Shown here piece after piece: positions 60,175 to 64,000 of a stretch of DNA of 64,000 bases; position 1 is the stretch's first letter; each line of letters begins with the position of its first letter. The notes beneath the pieces were generated by a model. The model made no database searches. It worked only from the letters and a program-made list of their open reading frames with translations, and was not told where the DNA came from. Where the stretch lies: contig CAKSJP010000008.1 in assembly GCA_934463425.1 (NCBI GenBank), positions 1-64,000 of the forward strand, written 5' to 3'. Position numbers and translations under genes: made by a program. Source of the stretch: an uncultured Ruminococcus sp. (GTDB lineage: Bacteria > Bacillota > Clostridia > Oscillospirales > Ruminococcaceae).

Positions 60175-60957
60175 TTATCCCAGTGCCACATCCAGCATCA
60201 TCATCAGCGCAAACCCCACCGCATAGAAAATCGTTCCCACATTGGAGTGCGGCGCTTCTGACATTTCCGGGATCAGCTCTTCCACCACCACATAGATCAT
60301 AGCACCTGCGGCAAAGCTCAGCAAATAGGGCAGAATGGGGAGCACCAGACCTGCCGCCAGAATGGTCAGCACCGCACCGATGGGCTCCACTATGCCGGAA
60401 AGCATCCCGTACAGGAACGCTTTGCCCTTTCCCATGCCCTCTGCACGCAGCGGCATAGAAATGATCGCACCCTCCGGAAAGTTCTGGATGGCGATGCCGA
60501 TGGAAAGCGCCAGTGCCGCTGCCGCAGTAATGGAGACATTCCCGGAAGCCCACCCGGCATAGACTACGCCTACCGCCATGCCCTCCGGAATGTTGTGCAG
60601 CGTTACCGCCAGCACCAGCATGGTGGTTTTTTTCAGCTTGCTCTTCGGCCCTTCTGCTTCACTGCTGTTCATGTGCAGATGGGGTATGAGGTGATCCAGC
60701 CCCAACAGGAAAAAGATACCCAGCAAAAAGCCGATCACCGCCGGCAGAAACGCCAGCTTTCCCATATGGGCGCTCTGTTCCATCGCCGGGATGAGCAAGC
60801 TCCACACCGAAGCTGCTGTCATAATGCCTGCCGCAAAGCCGGTCAGAGCGCGCTGAATATTGACAGACAGTGTGCGCTTCATAAAGAACACGCATGCCGC
60901 GCCCAGGGCAGTGCCCAAAAACGGGATCAGGATGCCGCGAAATATTTCTGCATTCAT
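60175..60957 (-). CDS. ZIP family divalent metal transporter
   Basis: Membrane protein of 260 residues with about eight helices. The two metal-site helices carry HNIPEGMAVGV (near 121) and QNFPEGAIISMPLR (near 157), the ZIP signature, here of the GufA/ZupT-like branch. The loop with LDHLIPHLHMNSSEAEG holds extra histidines. Probably zinc or iron uptake; direction and metal not proven. It begins 32 bp after the lysR gene in the same direction. Confidence 0.93.
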   Translation of the reverse strand: MNAEIFRGILIPFLGTALGAACVFFMKRTLSVNIQRALTGFAAGIMTAASVWSLLIPAMEQSAHMGKLAFLPAVIGFLLGIFFLLGLDHLIPHLHMNSSEAEGPKSKLKKTTMLVLAVTLHNIPEGMAVGVVYAGWASGNVSITAAAALALSIGIAIQNFPEGAIISMPLRAEGMGKGKAFLYGMLSGIVEPIGAVLTILAAGLVLPILPYLLSFAAGAMIYVVVEELIPEMSEAPHSNVGTIFYAVGFALMMMLDVALG

Positions 60958-60989
60958 AAATACCTCCAGTCCGGAGGCGAAACAGCCGC

Positions 60990-61886
60990 TTAACGGGATT
61001 CTACCAGCTGTTTCGCCTGTGCAATGAGTTCCGTCACGTCCTCCGGCGGATGTACGGCGTATAAGATGCCGTAAGGGATCACATAGTCCCAGTCCACCGG
61101 AATCGTCACCAGCAGCGGATGCACCTCACGCCAGCATTCGATGTTCAAAAGCACATCGTCTGTCTGCGCGCAATGATTGAATACGCTCATATCATAATAT
61201 TGCGGTGCATCCACAATGTGAATCTGCGGATGACAGACCTCCAGGTCGTGGCGGAGCTGATCGTTGACCAGAGAGTCTCCGCGCGGCACCATCATCAGGT
61301 TTTGCCCGTAGAGATCGGAGATCGAAAGGCGCTCTTTTGCCGCCAGGGGATGCCCCATGCGCACGGATACACACTTGCGGTAAGTGCCTAGCTGCAAAAA
61401 ATGACTGTGCAGCAGCCAGTTTGCAGAATCGCACACACCCACCAGAAAATCAAACTTTTCCCCAAGGGCAGAGATCTCCTGCAAAATCGTGGTGTGCTCA
61501 TCCTCAAAGGGTACGATGTTCAGGCGGTAGCCGGGAAAACGGGGCGCAAGCTTTCCCCACAGATCGACAAAGGGCTTGCAGGGATTGAGAATAGATGTCC
61601 CCACGCAGAATGTCTTTTCATAGTCCGACATCCGCTGTCTGGCACGCTGCACCGCGCGGGCGGAGTAATCAAACAGAAATTTGGCATCAGCATAGATCGA
61701 CTCCCCTGCCGGTGTGAGCTGAATCCCCTGATTGGTGCGGGAGATCAGCTGCATCTGCAAATGCGCCTCCAGGGCGTTTACCTGCTTCATCACCGCCGTG
61801 GGAGAAAGATACAGCCGCTCTGCCGCTTGAGTAAAGCTGCCGCAGTCTGCCGCACAAACAAATGCTTTCAACTGGGGATTATACAT
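60990..61886 (-). CDS. LysR family regulator
   Basis: Regulator of 298 residues. The N-terminal HTH (about 1-60) reads LKAFVCAADCGSFTQAAERLYLSPTAVMKQVNALE; the C-terminal ligand-binding domain (about 90-295) starts at FCVGTSILNPCKPF. Start placed at the ATG 61884-61886, 8 bp after GGAGG; an ATG two codons earlier is too close. It is divergent from the aldo/keto reductase operon with a perfect 10-bp dyad between them, so it probably controls that operon. Confidence 0.93.
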   Translation of the reverse strand: MYNPQLKAFVCAADCGSFTQAAERLYLSPTAVMKQVNALEAHLQMQLISRTNQGIQLTPAGESIYADAKFLFDYSARAVQRARQRMSDYEKTFCVGTSILNPCKPFVDLWGKLAPRFPGYRLNIVPFEDEHTTILQEISALGEKFDFLVGVCDSANWLLHSHFLQLGTYRKCVSVRMGHPLAAKERLSISDLYGQNLMMVPRGDSLVNDQLRHDLEVCHPQIHIVDAPQYYDMSVFNHCAQTDDVLLNIECWREVHPLLVTIPVDWDYVIPYGILYAVHPPEDVTELIAQAKQLVESR

Positions 61887-61955
61887 TTGCATCGCCTCCG
61901 TATCAACTTTTGGTTAATACGATTATAACACATCGGGGATTCCCTGTCAAGGCGG

Positions 61956-61992
61956 TTTGCGGTATACTATAGGTAGAACGCAATACCGCAAA
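61956..61992. promoter_or_regulatory. LysR-type operator with overlapping promoter
   Basis: TTTGCGGTAT (61956-61965) and ATACCGCAAA (61983-61992) are perfect inverted repeats. The left arm overlaps a TATACT -10 box (61963-61968) that lacks a consensus -35, as expected for a regulator-dependent promoter. Confidence 0.7.
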
Positions 61993-62013
61993 GGATTTAC
62001 ACATTCATCATAA

Positions 62014-62883
<870 letters not shown>

Positions 62884-62898
62884 AAGGAAAAAGCGCAC

Positions 62899-63333
62899 AT
62901 GAAATACACAGAGAAAGCACAGTTTGAAACCGCTGATGCATTCGGCATCGGCGCACCCAATGATGCATATGCCCAGTACTTTGTAGGGCAGTCGTTCCTG
63001 AAACCGCTGACTGAGCCGGGCAAAGCACCGGTGTTTCTGGCAAATGTGACCTTTGAGCCGGGCTGCCGGAACAACTGGCACATCCACCACGCCGCCAATG
63101 GCGGCGGACAGATTTTAGTCTGCACCGCCGGTGAGGGCTGGTATCAGGAAGAGGGCAAGCCGGCTGTGGCACTGAAGCCGGGCATGGTCATCACCATTCC
63201 GCCGGAGGTCAAGCACTGGCACGGCGCAAAGAAAGACAGCTGGTTCAGCCACATTGCAGTAGAATGCCCCGGCAAAAGTTGCAGCAACGAATGGTGCGAG
63301 CCGGTCAGCGACGAAGCATACAACGCACTTTAA
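62899..63333 (+). CDS. Cupin-domain protein
   Basis: Single-domain cupin of 144 residues. Cupin motif 1 is WHIHHAANGGGQILVCTAGEGWYQEEG, with His ligands, and motif 2 is PPEVKHWHGAKKDSWFSH. Likely a metal-bound isomerase, dioxygenase or binding protein; substrate unknown. It lies 15 bp after the aldo/keto reductase gene. Cupin-CMD pairs are common in related clusters. Confidence 0.92.
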   Translation: MKYTEKAQFETADAFGIGAPNDAYAQYFVGQSFLKPLTEPGKAPVFLANVTFEPGCRNNWHIHHAANGGGQILVCTAGEGWYQEEGKPAVALKPGMVITIPPEVKHWHGAKKDSWFSHIAVECPGKSCSNEWCEPVSDEAYNAL

Positions 63334-63356
63334 GATAAGAGAAAGGATCTGATTTT

Positions 63357-63680
63357 ATGGCAGTGAAACAAACCGCAGGCAGAGATGCCCTGGGAGAATT
63401 TGCTCCGAAATTTGCAGAACTCAACGACGACGTCCTCTTTGGTGAGGTATGGGCCAGAGAAGAGGAACTCTCTCTGCGTGACCGCAGTCTGGTCACCGTG
63501 GTCTCCCTGATCGCCATGGGGCTGACGGACAACTCGTTCCGCTATCACCTGGAATCCGCCAAGAAAAACGGCATCACCGCTTCGGAAATGGCAGAGATCA
63601 TCACCCATGCCGCTTTTTATGTAGGCTGGCCGAAAGCATGGGCAGCATTCCGCATGGCAAAGGAGGTCTATGAAGCATGA
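63357..63680 (+). CDS. Carboxymuconolactone decarboxylase family protein
   Basis: All-helical CMD-fold protein of 107 residues. The core LSLRDRSLVTVVSLIAMGLTDNSFRYHLESAKKNGIT (about 35-72) fits the family. The CxxC pair of AhpD-type peroxidase members is absent, so it is not of the thiol-peroxidase kind. It ends overlapping the flavodoxin start by 4 bp. Confidence 0.92.
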   Translation: MAVKQTAGRDALGEFAPKFAELNDDVLFGEVWAREEELSLRDRSLVTVVSLIAMGLTDNSFRYHLESAKKNGITASEMAEIITHAAFYVGWPKAWAAFRMAKEVYEA

Positions 63681-64000
63681 AAGCACTGGTACTATTTTAT
63701 TCCTACGGCGGCAACACACGCCGCATTGCAAAGCTGATCCAGCAGGAGACCGGCGCCGATCTGTGTGAGATCGAGACTGTCACCCCGTATACCGGCAGCT
63801 ATAACGCAGTTGTAGACCAGGGACAGCGCGAAGTCAACAGCGGCTTTGAGCCGGAGCTGAAACCGATTTCCGCTGACCTCAGCCAGTATGATACCATCAT
63901 CCTGGGGACACCGGTCTGGTGGTATACTTTTGCCCCGGCGATGCGCACGCTTCTGGCGCACCAGGACTTTTCCGGAAAGGTGATCTATCCATTCGCCACC
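63677..64000 (+). CDS. Flavodoxin (gene runs off the window)
   Basis: N-terminal 108 residues of an FMN-binding flavodoxin. The phosphate-binding loop is FYSYGGNTRRIA, followed by the strand TIILGTPVWWYTFAPAMRTLL of the isoalloxazine site. The start overlaps the CMD stop as ATGA, with AGGAGG upstream. A low-potential electron carrier or flavodoxin-like reductase is expected; the end is not seen. Confidence 0.93.
   Translation, partial: MKALVLFYSYGGNTRRIAKLIQQETGADLCEIETVTPYTGSYNAVVDQGQREVNSGFEPELKPISADLSQYDTIILGTPVWWYTFAPAMRTLLAHQDFSGKVIYPFAT

Overview
The window reads as chromosomal DNA of a Gram-positive, spore-forming, anaerobic gut or rumen Clostridia, most like Ruminococcus and relatives (Oscillospiraceae). 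The signs are type I dockerins, one behind a Thr-rich linker, a PL11 pectin lyase and a GH3 glycosidase, SpoVT and a SpoVB-like flippase, T-box and THF riboswitches, strong Shine-Dalgarno sites with several TTG starts, and sigma-A promoters of TTGACA-17-TATAAT type. Genus is inferred from gene content only. The window is mostly ordinary core genome with some accessory pieces; I see no CRISPR array, no transposase and no complete prophage.

Layout. 1-2 kb: str operon (rpsL, rpsG, start of fusA) on the minus strand. 2-7 kb: SpoVB-like flippase, divergent PLP aminotransferase, unknown protein, mazG, rqcP. 7-12 kb: priming sugar transferase, a dockerin/LRR surface protein, rsmE, a lipoprotein, a small coiled-coil membrane protein. 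12-13.7 kb: an isolated holin plus GH25 lysozyme cassette next to tRNA-Gln. 14-18.3 kb: a five-gene operon resembling the Bacillus YdjI/YdjG/YdjH envelope-stress proteins, without PspA. 18.4-25.5 kb (minus): folT behind a THF riboswitch, serC-serA, two lipoproteins, typA, tRNA-Tyr, tRNA-Thr. 25.9-29.9 kb (minus): a GntR (YtrA type)-ABC ATPase-micropeptide-permease operon with an operator candidate. 30.6-32.6 kb: a CPBP-like membrane protein coupled to tadA, then tRNA-Ser. 32.9-35.7 kb: GH3. 35.8-41.3 kb (minus): spoVT, an ECF-type sigma factor with a membrane partner, a TatD-linked radical SAM protein, rlmH, walJ, murA. 41.4-45.4 kb (minus): cysE-HAD-cysS-cyclophilin behind a cysteine T-box. 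45.5-51 kb (minus): CPBP protease with a PQ/GY repeat tail, a heterodimeric ABC exporter and its MarR regulator. 51-55 kb: membrane protein, glycosyltransferase, lysC, PQ-loop protein. 55.5-58.9 kb: dockerin-bearing rhamnogalacturonan lyase. 59-64 kb: hisC, ZIP transporter, and a LysR regulator divergent from an aldo/keto reductase-cupin-CMD-flavodoxin operon cut by the window end.

Themes. Serine and cysteine supply recur (serC-serA; cysE and cysS under a Cys T-box). Plant cell-wall breakdown is represented by the PL11 dockerin enzyme, the GH3 enzyme and the dockerin/LRR protein. Envelope and drug stress are represented by the Ydj-like operon, two ABC systems and two CPBP proteins. The least explained items are the Ydj-like operon without PspA, the lysis cassette whose holin seems to start at ATA, a 46-residue membrane micropeptide inside the ABC operon, a dispersed inverted-repeat element, and a near-identical promoter core shared by two unlinked operons.
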